This document shows positions 1 through 9,620 of a DNA stretch of 64,000 nt, one piece after another. The position numbers and the translations under genes were made by a program. Where the stretch lies: NCBI GenBank assembly GCA_963790045.1, contig CAWBMS010000007.1, positions 615,378 through 679,377 of the forward strand. Reading direction: 5' to 3'. The notes below the pieces were generated by a model, which was not told the DNA's origin, did no database searches, and saw nothing but the letters and a program-made list of their open reading frames with translations. Numbering within the stretch: position 1 is the stretch's first letter; each line of letters begins with the position of its first letter. Origin of the DNA: DATKMP01 sp963790045. GTDB lineage: Bacteria; Bacteroidota; Ignavibacteria; UBA10030.

Positions 1-1
1 A

Positions 2-1183
2 GAATTTCTTCAGTATTTGCAGCAATTTCGTTTTCATGGAACCGTGCATGCGATGCATGAAGGAGAGATTGTGTTTCCCATAGAGCCGATCGTACGTGTC
101 GAAGGCAATCTTGTCGAGTCGCAGCTTATCGAAACAATGCTTCTGAATATCTTGAATTTTGAATCGCTCATTGCTACCAAAGCATCGCGCATTCGTTTTG
201 CCGCAGGCAATCGCAAGATAAAAGATTTTGGTTTGCGCCGTGCGCAAGGATTAGGTGGAATTCTTGCAAGCAAAGCGGCAATCATTGGCGGTGTGGACAC
301 AACATCCAATGTGTTTGCGGCGTATCACTTCGGGCTCGATGTCACCGGCACGCAAGCGCATTCATGGATTCAGAGTTTTAGCGATGAACTGACGGCGTTT
401 CGCCGTTATGCCGAACTCTATCCCGACGAATGTGTGCTGTTGGTAGATACGTACGGCACATTAAAAAATGGAATTCCTCATGCTATCATTGTCGCAAGAG
501 AGTTGGAAGCAAAAGGCAAACGGCTTGCCGGTGTTCGATTGGACAGCGGCGATCTTGTATCGCTGAGTAAAAAAGTACGCGCCATGTTGGACGCAGCGGG
601 TTTGCGATATGTCCAAATCGTTGCATCCAATCAATTAGATGAATATCTCATTTACAATCTTACGCAGCAAAATGCGCCGATTGATTCCTACGGTGTCGGG
701 ACGAAACTCATCAGTGCGAACGGAAGTCCTGCTTTGGAAGGAATATATAAGTTGAGTGAGTTGAACGGTCAGCCGAGTATGAAGGTGACGGATAATTTTT
801 TGAAGACAACGATGCCAGGGAAAAAACATGTCTTTCGATTTTTAGATGACAAAGGTATGTTCGATTGCGACGGCGTTTCGTTGGAGAAAGAAGCAAAGAT
901 CGAATCTTTGTATCATCCATCCTTTGTTGGCCATCAGCGGAATGTTGGTAAGTTATCGGTGCAGCCATTGATGGTGAAAATGATGGAACAAGGTGAAAAT
1001 ACTGTACCGATCCCATCCGTTCAAGAGAGCGAGCAATATGCTTCCAACCGTTTCGTGTTGTTGCCGATGGACTACAAGCGATTTGAAAAACCTTCGCAGT
1101 ATAAAGTCGGATTTAGTACGCTTCTTATGAATTTGCGAACAGAGTTATACAAACGTTTGCAACAAGCACCGGTTGCACGATAA
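2..1183 (+). CDS. pncB: nicotinate phosphoribosyltransferase, 5'-truncated by the window edge
   Basis: Converts nicotinate, PRPP and ATP to nicotinate mononucleotide, the entry step of NAD salvage; cytoplasmic. The reading frame is open from base 2, so the N-terminus lies outside the window and about 394 residues are visible. Recognisable blocks are the substrate-binding EGEIVFPIEPIVRVEG stretch near the start, HSWIQSF, LLVDTYGT, AGVRLDSGDL (PRPP site) and YGVGTKL (phosphate-binding loop). These match the bacterial PncB/NAPRTase family, which is usually 450-490 residues. The C-terminal end looks complete. The next gene follows 120 bp later on the same strand. Confidence 0.93.
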   Translation, partial: EFLQYLQQFRFHGTVHAMHEGEIVFPIEPIVRVEGNLVESQLIETMLLNILNFESLIATKASRIRFAAGNRKIKDFGLRRAQGLGGILASKAAIIGGVDTTSNVFAAYHFGLDVTGTQAHSWIQSFSDELTAFRRYAELYPDECVLLVDTYGTLKNGIPHAIIVARELEAKGKRLAGVRLDSGDLVSLSKKVRAMLDAAGLRYVQIVASNQLDEYLIYNLTQQNAPIDSYGVGTKLISANGSPALEGIYKLSELNGQPSMKVTDNFLKTTMPGKKHVFRFLDDKGMFDCDGVSLEKEAKIESLYHPSFVGHQRNVGKLSVQPLMVKMMEQGENTVPIPSVQESEQYASNRFVLLPMDYKRFEKPSQYKVGFSTLLMNLRTELYKRLQQAPVAR

Positions 1184-1302
1184 TCCGTATATCACGGGTT
1201 TCTTAAAAAATTTCTTCGGGGAAATAAATACTGAAGTCCTCTGCTTTTTTTTGTATCTTGTAGAAGAAGAAATGAATATCCCAGCATGGTGTTTGAGGAA
1301 GA

Positions 1303-1749
1303 ATGAAGTCGAATAATAGTGTAAAGTTTTGGTTTCCGGTTATTTTATGGATGTGTTTTATTTTTTGGATGTCCACGGCGATGTTTGGCGCACAAAATAC
1401 GTCTTCTATTATTGAACCGATTCTACGGTTCTTGATGCCGTCCATTTCTCACAGAGAACTGGAGCATCTCCATTTCCTCATACGCAAACTTGCACATCTA
1501 ACGGAATATTTTATTTCGGGATTATTATTATTCCGTGCTTTTCGAGGCGGGTCGGATGAACACCATGCATGGCGCTGGGCGCTGTATTCATTCTTGGTCA
1601 TCGTGCTCATTGCAGCGTCGGATGAATATCACCAATCGTTTATTCCAGATCGTACTTCATCCATCTTTGATGTCGGAATCGATACGGTGGGCGGTATAGC
1701 TGCGCTTGCAATATGTACCCTGAAACGATGGTTCGCTGCGGACAAATAA
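1303..1749 (+). CDS. VanZ-like family membrane protein
   Basis: A 148-residue polytopic membrane protein with about four hydrophobic segments (roughly residues 8-27, 60-75, 90-108 and 123-140). The core has the VanZ-family pattern: RKLAHLTEYFISGLLL followed by SDEYHQSFIPDRTSSIFDVGIDTVGG, with the conserved Asp-Glu and His. VanZ homologues are linked to low-level teicoplanin resistance in enterococci, but most members, including this stand-alone copy, have no known role. A TATCTTGT element 42 bp upstream (1254-1261) resembles the Bacteroidota -7 box and may be its promoter. Confidence 0.8.
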   Translation: MKSNNSVKFWFPVILWMCFIFWMSTAMFGAQNTSSIIEPILRFLMPSISHRELEHLHFLIRKLAHLTEYFISGLLLFRAFRGGSDEHHAWRWALYSFLVIVLIAASDEYHQSFIPDRTSSIFDVGIDTVGGIAALAICTLKRWFAADK

Positions 1750-1813
1750 TTCTTTCATTGTGTTGATTCATCATTTGCTTAGAAAAAAGAGAGAAGCCCG
1801 TCTCATTTTTTTG

Positions 1814-1821
1814 TATCTTAT
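1814..1821 (+). promoter_or_regulatory. putative Bacteroidota-type -7 element ahead of uvrA
   Basis: TATCTTAT preceded by a T-run lies only 5 bp before the uvrA ATG. It resembles the Bacteroidota sigma-70 -7 consensus TAnnTTTG, and nearly the same string (TTTTTTTGTATCTT) occurs before the VanZ-like gene. If used, the transcript would have almost no leader. No clear -33 TTG lies at the right distance, so this is tentative. Confidence 0.3.
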
Positions 1822-1826
1822 CTTTC

Positions 1827-4658
1827 ATGGCAAAGAACAACACATCGCCTCTTCCGGTACCGCCGTCTTCCAAATCGTCTAAACTATCGGAGATTATCAT
1901 CCGCGGTGCGCGTGTGCATAATCTGAAAAACATTTCGCTGATGCTTCCCCGCAACAAACTCATTGTTATGACCGGCGTAAGCGGTTCGGGAAAATCATCG
2001 CTTGCGTTCGATACAATTTACGCGGAAGGACAGCGGCGCTATGTGGAAAGCTTGTCTTCTTATGCGCGGCAGTTTTTAGAGAGAATGGAAAAACCGGATG
2101 TGGATTTGATTCAGGGTATCAGTCCGGCAATTGCGATTGAACAGAAAACTACATCGCGTAATCCGCGCTCTACCGTTGCCACCACGACAGAAATTTATGA
2201 TTACCTGCGTTTGCTGTTTGGCAGAATCGGACAAACATATTGCAGTGTGTGCGGTAAACTTGTGAAACGTGAATCTGTTTCCAGTGTCGTGGATCGATTA
2301 CAGCAAGAGCCGGACGGGACAAAATTGTACGTGATGTTTCCGCTGCCGGAGCATCAGGGGCATTCGGTTAAAGAAGAAATCGCCACACTTAAGCAGCGTG
2401 GATTTTTTCGTCTGATCGTGAAAGATGAAATCGTCGATCTCAACGAACAGGAATTCAAATCCAAGACAAAAAAAGATATTTATGTTTTAGTGGATCGGTT
2501 GATTGTGCGGAAAGGCAATACCGACAGTGCTACGCGCTTTGCAGATTCCATTCAAACAGCGTTTGAAGAAAGCGGCGGTTATGTATTTGTGCAGTTGCTG
2601 GAATCAAAAACGATTCTGCGCTTCTCGCAGCATTACGAGTGCGACAACGACGGAACACGTTACGAAGATCCGGAGCCGCGATTGTTTTCGTTCAACAATC
2701 CCGTCGGTGCATGTCCGGTGTGCCAGGGATTCGGGCGCATAATGGGAATCGATTTGGATTTAGTTGTTCCCGATCCGAGCAAAACAATTCGCGAAGGCGC
2801 AATTTTGCCGTGGACGTTTTCCGGCTGGCGCGAAAATCTCATGGATCTTTTACGTGTCGCACATCAAGCTAATATTCCCGTTGATGTTCCGTTCAGCGCG
2901 TTGACGAAAGAACAATTGAGCATCATCATGAACGGTTTCGGTTCGTTTGAAGGTTTGAAGAAATTCTTTAATTTTATCGAACGTAAATCCTATAAAATTC
3001 AAAATCGTGTTTTTCTTAGCCGCTTCCGTGGTTACACTGCATGTGATGCTTGCGGTGGATCGCGTTTGCGTAGCGATGTACTGAATGTCCGCGTCAATGA
3101 TAAAAATATGTACGATGTCGTAAGCATGACGATTGCCGAAACACATCAGTTCTTTGACGATATTAAATTGACAGCGCACGAAACGGAAATTGCTAAACGC
3201 ATTCTGGAAGAAATCCGGAAACGGTTGCGGTTTCTCAACGGCATCGGGCTTGGCTATCTCACATTAGATCGATTAACGATGACGCTTTCCGGCGGCGAAT
3301 CGCAGCGCATCAATCTTGCCACATCGCTCGGCTCTTCGCTGATGGGCGCGTTGTATGTTTTGGATGAACCGACCATCGGTTTGCATCCGCGAGATAACCA
3401 GAAATTGATTGCATTGCTGAAATCTTTACGCGATGTCGGAAACACCGTCATCGTTGTGGAACATGACGATGATATGATGAAAGAAGCTGATGTCATTGTC
3501 GATATGGGTCCGCGCGCAGGCGAACACGGCGGCGAAATCATTTTCAATGGAACACTGCCGGAACTTCTTAAACATCCGACATCACTCACGGCGCAATATC
3601 TCAACGGCAAGCTTTCCATTCCCGTCCCGAAAAAACGGCGGGAAGATTCCGAACAATCAGTATTCATTCGCGGTGCAACGGCGCACAATCTGAAAAATAT
3701 CGATGTGCGGATTCCGTTAAACAGATTTGTGTGCGTTACCGGTGTCAGCGGTTCCGGAAAAAGCACGCTCGTGCATGAAGTGTTGTATGCCGGATTGATG
3801 AAACGGAAAGGCGGCTACGAAGGCACTGCCGGTAAATGCAGATCGATAGATGGCGTGGAATATGTTGCGCGCGTGGAAATGGTCGATCAATCTCCCATCG
3901 GCAAAAGCCCGCGTTCCAATCCTGTAACGTATTTAAAAGTGTTTGATTTGATTCGCGACTTGCTGGCGAATACGGCAACGGCAAAAACGCATGGTTATAC
4001 GCCGGGACATTTTTCCTTCAACGTGCCCGGCGGCAGGTGCGAAGTATGCGAAGGCGATGGCGTGCAGCATATTGAAATGCAATTTCTTGCCGATTTATTT
4101 TTACCGTGTGAATCATGCAAAGGCAAACGCTTTAAGCAGGAAATTTTGGATGTGCGCTATCGCGGCAAGAATGTGCATGATCTATTGAATATGACGGTGA
4201 CAGAAGCGATTGCATTTTTCGCGACTTCGCCGGAAGGAAAGCGCGTGGCAAAACGTTTGAAAGTGTTAGATGACGTGGGATTGGGATATATTCGGCTCGG
4301 GCAATCTGCGACAACACTTTCTGGCGGAGAAGCGCAGCGCATCAAATTAGCGCATCATCTTTCTTCATCGGAACAGGAAGGAAGCGCGTTGTTTATTTTT
4401 GATGAACCGACGACCGGGTTGCATTCCGACAACATCGCTAAACTCCTCAAATGTTTTGACGCGTTGGTGGAAGCGGGGCATTCGCTCATTGTCATTGAAC
4501 ATAATATGGATGTTGTGAAATGCGCGGACTTTGTCATTGATCTCGGTCCTGATGCAGGGGTTGCAGGCGGTAATATTGTTGCGCTCGGCACGCCGGAAGA
4601 AATTGCAGAGAATCCGAATTCTTACACAGGAAAATTTTTAAGACAAAAAATGGTTTAA
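1827..4658 (+). CDS. uvrA: excinuclease ABC subunit UvrA
   Basis: DNA-damage recognition ATPase of nucleotide excision repair, acting with UvrB and UvrC. The 943-residue length is normal. Two ABC modules are visible: Walker A GVSGSGKSS at residues 50-58, a zinc-finger cysteine pair CSVCG, CPVCQGFG and CDACGG, the signature TLSGGESQR and Walker B VLDEPTIGLHPRD; then a second Walker A GVSGSGKSTL, the C-terminal zinc finger CEVCEGDG...CESCKG, signature TLSGGEAQRIKLA and FIFDEPTTGL. The first start fits an ATG directly after a T-rich promoter-like stretch. The frame is intact, unlike many genes in this window. Confidence 0.97.
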   Translation: MAKNNTSPLPVPPSSKSSKLSEIIIRGARVHNLKNISLMLPRNKLIVMTGVSGSGKSSLAFDTIYAEGQRRYVESLSSYARQFLERMEKPDVDLIQGISPAIAIEQKTTSRNPRSTVATTTEIYDYLRLLFGRIGQTYCSVCGKLVKRESVSSVVDRLQQEPDGTKLYVMFPLPEHQGHSVKEEIATLKQRGFFRLIVKDEIVDLNEQEFKSKTKKDIYVLVDRLIVRKGNTDSATRFADSIQTAFEESGGYVFVQLLESKTILRFSQHYECDNDGTRYEDPEPRLFSFNNPVGACPVCQGFGRIMGIDLDLVVPDPSKTIREGAILPWTFSGWRENLMDLLRVAHQANIPVDVPFSALTKEQLSIIMNGFGSFEGLKKFFNFIERKSYKIQNRVFLSRFRGYTACDACGGSRLRSDVLNVRVNDKNMYDVVSMTIAETHQFFDDIKLTAHETEIAKRILEEIRKRLRFLNGIGLGYLTLDRLTMTLSGGESQRINLATSLGSSLMGALYVLDEPTIGLHPRDNQKLIALLKSLRDVGNTVIVVEHDDDMMKEADVIVDMGPRAGEHGGEIIFNGTLPELLKHPTSLTAQYLNGKLSIPVPKKRREDSEQSVFIRGATAHNLKNIDVRIPLNRFVCVTGVSGSGKSTLVHEVLYAGLMKRKGGYEGTAGKCRSIDGVEYVARVEMVDQSPIGKSPRSNPVTYLKVFDLIRDLLANTATAKTHGYTPGHFSFNVPGGRCEVCEGDGVQHIEMQFLADLFLPCESCKGKRFKQEILDVRYRGKNVHDLLNMTVTEAIAFFATSPEGKRVAKRLKVLDDVGLGYIRLGQSATTLSGGEAQRIKLAHHLSSSEQEGSALFIFDEPTTGLHSDNIAKLLKCFDALVEAGHSLIVIEHNMDVVKCADFVIDLGPDAGVAGGNIVALGTPEEIAENPNSYTGKFLRQKMV

Positions 4659-4661
4659 AGA

Positions 4662-5411
4662 TTAGAGATAACCGCCGAAAGTCAGTGTCAAAAACAATCC
4701 GCCGAAGGAATTCATACTTCCGCCTTGCATCACTTCGATGCCGGGCGAATAAGGGATATACAAATAGCGAACGCTGATGCCGGTCATCGTGCCTTGCTGC
4801 GATCCGAAATAGAGTCCTGCTCCGATAAATCCACCGAACGTGTACCGCAACTGCGCGTACTTTAAACTTGTAAAGAAATCAATTTGGTTTTGTTGCATAT
4901 AGGCATTACCGGAGATATCGACGGATGGTGTGTAGGTTGCGTACGGTGCAACGACAATCATCGTCGGTCCCAAGCCGCCGGTGATGTACGGACGAAAATT
5001 ATCATCGATGTCATCTTTAAATAACCGGTACTGCACACTGGCAAACAACGGCATTAACAGCAAACGATTAAGTTTGCCGGGAACAACGGTGCTACCGTAC
5101 AAATAATCATACTGCTCTACTTCGTTATTATCTTTTACGTCAGAGATTGTAAAGTTGATCATACCGGAAAGTTCGTCGTCGTATTCGTGTCGGTAAAAAA
5201 AACCAAGGCCAAAGCCGTTGTTAGAAAGATCAAGATCGACGCCCCACGCGTCCGTTTGTGGATTGTACGCATGCGGACGAATCAATTGCGGATTAGACGG
5301 CGTGAAGATGATTGTGCTGTCGCTTGCGGGAAATTGCTGTGCGTCTAATGATGAAACACACATGCTGCCCATGAACATCATTCCCGCCAAAATATAAAAT
5401 CGTAATCCCAT
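4662..5411 (-). CDS. secreted beta-barrel-like protein, unknown function
   Basis: About 250 residues. A signal peptide (MGLRFYILAGMMFMGSMC... ending near SSLDAQ) is followed by alternating hydrophobic and polar strands such as DAWGVDLDLSNNGFGLGFFYRH, FRPYITGGLGPTMIV and GGFIGAGLYFG, ending in LFLTLTFGGYL. An aromatic/leucine C-terminus of this kind is typical of outer-membrane beta barrels. No specific family was recognised. An upstream ATG at 5432 would add seven residues (MVHHART) before the signal peptide and is less likely. It is convergent with uvrA (3-bp gap) and sits 39 bp after the rlmI-like gene, so it may be co-transcribed with it. Confidence 0.6.
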   Translation of the reverse strand: MGLRFYILAGMMFMGSMCVSSLDAQQFPASDSTIIFTPSNPQLIRPHAYNPQTDAWGVDLDLSNNGFGLGFFYRHEYDDELSGMINFTISDVKDNNEVEQYDYLYGSTVVPGKLNRLLLMPLFASVQYRLFKDDIDDNFRPYITGGLGPTMIVVAPYATYTPSVDISGNAYMQQNQIDFFTSLKYAQLRYTFGGFIGAGLYFGSQQGTMTGISVRYLYIPYSPGIEVMQGGSMNSFGGLFLTLTFGGYL

Positions 5412-5450
5412 CGTCCTTGCATGATGAACCATGCAGCTGTTTTTTCATTA

Positions 5451-6620
5451 TTACTGTACGGCAAAAATCGCAAATTTTAAATATTCGGTCTCCGGCATCG
5501 CAGGCAAAACCGGATGATCCGGCGCGGCGCCTGAAAATTCTAATAACTGCACCTTCCGCTTTGCTTTGATCGTTGCTTGTTCGATGGCAGAAAGGAATCC
5601 CTCTTTTGATATGTGATGCGAGCACGAGGCCGTCACTAAAAATCCGCCGATGTTGATGAGGTGCAATGCCGCGGCATTGATCTGTTTGTATCCCTGCAAT
5701 GCAGCGGGAATACTTTTTTTGTTTTTTGTGAAAGACGGTGGATCAAGAATGATGACATCGAACTTTTTGTTCTTCTCTTGCAAGAGTTTTAAATGATCGA
5801 ACACATCGGCAGTCGTGACGTGAATGTTCTCGATGCTGTTGAGCCGCGCGTTCACATGCAGTTTGGCAATCGCCGTTTCGGAACTATCCACGGCAGTAAC
5901 CGATGCTGCGCCGCCTTTTGCAGCGTGCAGGGCAAACCCGCCTTCGTTAGAAAAACAATCCAGAACACTCTTGCCGATTACGTACCGCTCAATGGCTTTT
6001 CTGTTTTCGCGTTGATCTAAAAAGAATCCCGTTTTCTGCCCGGTCATCACATCGACTTCGAATTTCACGCCATCGTCGTCGATGATCGTCACGCCCGGAG
6101 TGCCGCGGAGGACGATTTTTTCTTCCGGCAGTTGTTCAAGCACGCGCGTGCCTGTATCGTTGCGTGCCACAATCGCTTTCGGATGAAATATCGATTCCAA
6201 CACATCACAAATCAGCGTGGTACGTTTTTCCATACCGGCGGAAAGAATTTGCAGCGAAAGATATTCATTATACTTGTCGATTACTAAACCGGGGAGAAAA
6301 TCGCTTTCGCCGTACACCAGCCGGAAAGTTTCAGCGTTCGGATATAAATGCTTGCGCAAAGCGTAGGCTTGTTGAATGCGCCGTTCGAAAAAATCAAACG
6401 AGATTTCTTCTTCTATCGCTGTTAAAAAGCGCGCCGCGATAAGCGAATGCGGATGATAAAATCCTTGCCCGAGTAATTTTTTATCGTGTCGTAAAATTGC
6501 TACGATGTCGCCGGATTCCGGTGCACCTTCCACGGAAGCAATTTCATTGCTGAATATCCATTGATGCCCGGCGGTCAACCGATGCTCTTCGTTGCGTTTA
6601 AGAATGATGTACTTTTCCAT
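5451..6620 (-). CDS. rlmI: class I SAM-dependent rRNA methyltransferase, RlmI family
   Basis: Predicted 23S rRNA (cytosine-C5) methyltransferase; E. coli RlmI modifies C1962. The 389-residue protein has the RlmI layout: an N-terminal PUA domain (about residues 1-80, LKRNEEHRLTAGHQWIFSNE), the middle EEHI-like domain, and a Rossmann methyltransferase domain with LDCFSNEGGFALHAA (SAM site), motif IV DPPSF at 293-297 and motif VI ASCSHH with the likely catalytic Cys333. The assignment to the family is firm; the exact target base is inferred from family membership. Confidence 0.9.
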   Translation of the reverse strand: MEKYIILKRNEEHRLTAGHQWIFSNEIASVEGAPESGDIVAILRHDKKLLGQGFYHPHSLIAARFLTAIEEEISFDFFERRIQQAYALRKHLYPNAETFRLVYGESDFLPGLVIDKYNEYLSLQILSAGMEKRTTLICDVLESIFHPKAIVARNDTGTRVLEQLPEEKIVLRGTPGVTIIDDDGVKFEVDVMTGQKTGFFLDQRENRKAIERYVIGKSVLDCFSNEGGFALHAAKGGAASVTAVDSSETAIAKLHVNARLNSIENIHVTTADVFDHLKLLQEKNKKFDVIILDPPSFTKNKKSIPAALQGYKQINAAALHLINIGGFLVTASCSHHISKEGFLSAIEQATIKAKRKVQLLEFSGAAPDHPVLPAMPETEYLKFAIFAVQ

Positions 6621-6739
6621 GGTTGTATGTTACAAGGAAATTAAAGGAGAAGCAACATAAGGAAGTGGTGCACAAGAATTGAATGGCTTTAGCATGCTCT
6701 CAAACATTATCTATGAATTGAAAAGAGCGTACAAAAAAA

Positions 6740-6763
6740 CAGGCGAGATATATCTCTCGCCTG
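6740..6763 (-). terminator. rho-independent terminator of serC
   Basis: Perfect 9-bp stem CAGGCGAGA/TCTCGCCTG with a 6-nt loop, followed on the minus strand by seven T (6733-6739). It lies 25 bp past the serC stop codon in the direction of transcription. Confidence 0.85.
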
Positions 6764-6788
6764 TAAACTGATCCGAAATAAAAAAGAA

Positions 6789-7871
6789 TTATCCTTTGTT
6801 CGTCTTATAGAATTCTTCCATATACTTTGCCAGCAATTCAACCGATTCCACCGGGCATGCATTGTAAATCGAAGCGCGCATACCGCCGACAGATCGATGT
6901 CCTTTGAGGCCGAGCATTTTTTGTGCCTTGGCGCCGGCAAGGAATTTTTCTTCCAGCTCCGGTGTCGGCAGCACGAACGTAATGTTCATCAGCGAACGAT
7001 CTTCTTTTGCCGTTACCGTGCCTTTGTAGAATGTCGGATATGCATCGATGACGTCGTACACAAGTTTCGCTTTTTTCTCGTTGCGCGCTTGCATTGCTTC
7101 CACGCCGCCGCCGTTGATAATCCATTTCAGCGTGCGTCCCAACACAAACAATGGCAGCGATGGCGGTGTGTTGTACAACGAACAGCCGTCGATATGCGTT
7201 TTGTATTTTAACATCGACGGAATATTTTGTTTGGCTTTTTCTGCCCATGCTTTTTTCACAACAACCATCACAACGCCGGATGGTCCAAGATTTTTTTGTG
7301 CACCAGCATAAATGAGCGAATATTTTTTAAAGTCGCGTTTATAGCCGAGAATGTCCGACGACATGTCCGAAGCTAAGGGAATACTGCCGGTATCGGGATC
7401 GGTTTTCCATTGCGTTCCGTAAATAGTATTGTTGGATGTGATGTGTACATAATCTGCATCCGGAGAAAATTTGATATTCTTCGGGATGAACGTGAACTTT
7501 GCATCTTTCGAAGACGCAACTTCCGTTACTTCACCGAAAAGTTTTGCTTCTTTGATGGCCTTTGAAGACCATTCGCCGGAGTTCACATAATCGGCTTTCT
7601 TGGTAAGGAAGTTCATTGGCACCATGGCAAATTGCATGCTGGCGCCGCCGCCGACAAACACCACGGCATATTCTTCTGCGGAAAGTCCCATCAACGCAAG
7701 CGCATCGGATTGTGCATCCGTCACGACTTTCTCAAATGCTTTTTCGCGATGGCTGATTTCCATCACGGAAACGCCTAAACCATTCCAATCGACAACGGCG
7801 TCGCGGGTTTCTTCAAGCACCGGTAACGGCAGAACGGCAGGTCCAGCAAAAAAATTATGTGCACGTGGCAT
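6789..7871 (-). CDS. serC: phosphoserine aminotransferase
   Basis: PLP enzyme converting 3-phosphohydroxypyruvate and glutamate to phosphoserine, the second step of serine synthesis; it may also serve pyridoxine synthesis. The 360-residue length is normal. It has the SerC start HNFFAGPAVLP, the ISHR motif, FVGGGASMQFA, the pyridoxal lysine K193 in YAGAQKNLGPSGV and the C-terminal GHRSVGGMRASIYNA block. serA, the preceding pathway step, lies about 4.5 kb away on the opposite strand, with a beta-propeller gene and a protease gene in between. Confidence 0.96.
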   Translation of the reverse strand: MPRAHNFFAGPAVLPLPVLEETRDAVVDWNGLGVSVMEISHREKAFEKVVTDAQSDALALMGLSAEEYAVVFVGGGASMQFAMVPMNFLTKKADYVNSGEWSSKAIKEAKLFGEVTEVASSKDAKFTFIPKNIKFSPDADYVHITSNNTIYGTQWKTDPDTGSIPLASDMSSDILGYKRDFKKYSLIYAGAQKNLGPSGVVMVVVKKAWAEKAKQNIPSMLKYKTHIDGCSLYNTPPSLPLFVLGRTLKWIINGGGVEAMQARNEKKAKLVYDVIDAYPTFYKGTVTAKEDRSLMNITFVLPTPELEEKFLAGAKAQKMLGLKGHRSVGGMRASIYNACPVESVELLAKYMEEFYKTNKG

Positions 7872-8215
7872 AGGTTACTCCTCAATCATTATTAATACAA
7901 ACATTTGTTCAGCTACCTATAACATACCAATAATTTTAATATATGTCTATAGAATTTTTTGATGGGAGGATTTTAAGATGTGCAAGTGAGCGAATGGTTC
8001 GATTTATATTGGCAGGATATGCATTTTCCTCTTCCATTCTCGACGCAAACGTTGGGAACGAGATGAAAACTAAGCTGGGTTGTTTTGTTATCCAGCGATA
8101 AAAGTTGGTTGTATTTTCAAATGATTTTTCTATTGACAATAAATAGAAAATAAAGTACGTTCTGCATAGTGCATCGGCGGGATATTTTACTGATGCAATC
8201 ATTTTATAAAAGATA
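7872..8215. other. intergenic region upstream of serC, no gene seen
   Basis: About 340 bp of AT-rich sequence between the divergent serC and the beta-propeller gene. An 88-codon frame on the minus strand has no ribosome-binding site, no family signature and an odd composition; I do not consider it coding. The region probably holds the serC promoter, but no convincing box was found. Confidence 0.4.
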
Positions 8216-8255
8216 TTCTATTCTATTCTATTCTATTCTATTCTATTCTATTCTA
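8216..8255 (+). repeat. (TTCTA)8 pentanucleotide tandem repeat in a 5' leader
   Basis: Eight perfect, uninterrupted TTCTA units end 18 bp before the ATG of the beta-propeller lipoprotein gene, directly in front of its purine-rich ribosome-binding site (AGAGAAGGAGAAGAAAG). Such repeats gain or lose units by slipped-strand mispairing, and a 5-bp unit would change promoter spacing or leader structure. Confidence 0.95.
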
Positions 8256-8273
8256 TAGAGAAGGAGAAGAAAG

Positions 8274-9398
8274 ATGACAGAGGTAAAGCTACAATCAGGC
8301 GAACAGAGCTATGTCGTTATGAAACCATGTTTATCTTTTACGTACACGTGGAAATTTATTATTCAAAAAATATTCCCGATAATAATTTTTATCTTAACTA
8401 TTATATTACAACTTGGATGTAAAGATAAAATAGTCTCGCCCAAAATATCCACATGGACACAATGTCAGGGATTACCAAACCAAGATATTACTGGTTTTGT
8501 GCAAAGTGGTAACAATTTTCTTTGTGGAGCATATTGTGCAACCTGCTCAGAAGCATTTATTTATATATCTCATGATGACGGTATCAATTGGTTATTAGAT
8601 ACAGTTTTTGATGTGTATAGCAAATCCTCTGTTACCCCACTTTATGTTGGAACTCCAGTCACTTTCCTTACATATGGTGGTTATGTTTTTGCTGGAATCA
8701 AAGGCGGACTTCGCAGAGGCACTATCTATCGATCATCAGATAATGGGGTTACCTGGAGCAGTAGCGGGATATCATGGCCTGAGGCTGACAGTGAGGATGT
8801 AAATTGTTTTACATATTTAGGAAATAATATTTTTGCTGGTGGTGCTGGAATATTTCTTTCGACCGATGATGGAATATCATGGACTACTTCCAATAACGGA
8901 TTGCCAACTTTAACATATGGGAGTCATTCATATACTCCTTCGGTTTCGAACATGGCAGTACAGGGTTCTAATATATTTATTGGCACGAGTTCTGGTATTT
9001 TTCTCTCATTAAACAATGGAGCTAATTGGTCAACTATTAATACTGGTTTAACAAATACAACATTAGATATTACAGGGTTAGTCAATGTCGGATCAACAGT
9101 TGTTGCTGGAATCTGGGAAGGCGGTATTTTTAAGTCAACCAACAACGGTTTAACTTGGGTTGCATCCAATAATGGTCTACAAGATAGCACTATCGATGTT
9201 CTAGCATCTAATGGTAGAGATTACATTATTGCAAGCACAAACAAAGGACTTTTTCAATCAAACGATGCAGGCATGACATGGAACAAGGTAACAACCGGAA
9301 CAATCATAGATTCTGTTTTTGTAAATACAATGATGATTATAAATACCTACCTTTTTATTGGTACACGAGGAAGTGGGGCTTGGCGTTATCCTCTTTAA
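8274..9398 (+). CDS. beta-propeller lipoprotein with BNR/Asp-box-like repeats
   Basis: A 374-residue exported protein. A long N-terminal region leads into a hydrophobic stretch and the lipobox LQLGC (Cys49), suggesting lipid anchoring. At least six repeats of the sialidase/Ycf48-like propeller signature follow: ISHDDGINW, RSSDNGVTW, LSTDDGISW, LSLNNGANW, KSTNNGLTW and QSNDAGMTW. Such propellers occur in many surface proteins of Bacteroidota; no enzymatic residues were recognised. The start at 8274 has a strong Shine-Dalgarno sequence; an ATG at 8319 would give a more usual signal-peptide length. The gene is AT-rich compared with serC and serA and is preceded by a slippage-prone TTCTA tract. 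Confidence 0.75.
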   Translation: MTEVKLQSGEQSYVVMKPCLSFTYTWKFIIQKIFPIIIFILTIILQLGCKDKIVSPKISTWTQCQGLPNQDITGFVQSGNNFLCGAYCATCSEAFIYISHDDGINWLLDTVFDVYSKSSVTPLYVGTPVTFLTYGGYVFAGIKGGLRRGTIYRSSDNGVTWSSSGISWPEADSEDVNCFTYLGNNIFAGGAGIFLSTDDGISWTTSNNGLPTLTYGSHSYTPSVSNMAVQGSNIFIGTSSGIFLSLNNGANWSTINTGLTNTTLDITGLVNVGSTVVAGIWEGGIFKSTNNGLTWVASNNGLQDSTIDVLASNGRDYIIASTNKGLFQSNDAGMTWNKVTTGTIIDSVFVNTMMIINTYLFIGTRGSGAWRYPL

Positions 9399-9602
9399 TA
9401 ATGGTAGGGAAGAATTATAAATAGTCGACCCTTAATAAGTCATTTCCAAGCATTGACCAGACAAAAAAGCAGAACAATAATGGATTAACTTACGGTCAAT
9501 GCAATTTCTATGATAAATTCTCGTGGTTTTGTTGGGACCGAATCGGGAGCATGGTTTCGTTAGGTTATTAAATAAACAGTCAATATACGGAAGGAGGATA
9601 TT

Positions 9603-9620
9603 ATGGATAAAATGATATAA
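9603..9620 (+). other. five-codon mini-ORF with strong ribosome-binding site
   Basis: GGAAGGAGGATATT precedes an ATG that opens only MDKMI before a stop, and a perfect hairpin begins at the very next base. It could be a leader peptide, or the start and terminator of a gene whose body was deleted. No further coding signal was seen in 9399-9764. Confidence 0.4.

Noticed and set aside
7936..8202. 88-codon minus-strand ORF upstream of serC
   Set aside because: No ribosome-binding site, odd composition, no recognisable domain; probably chance in AT-rich DNA.
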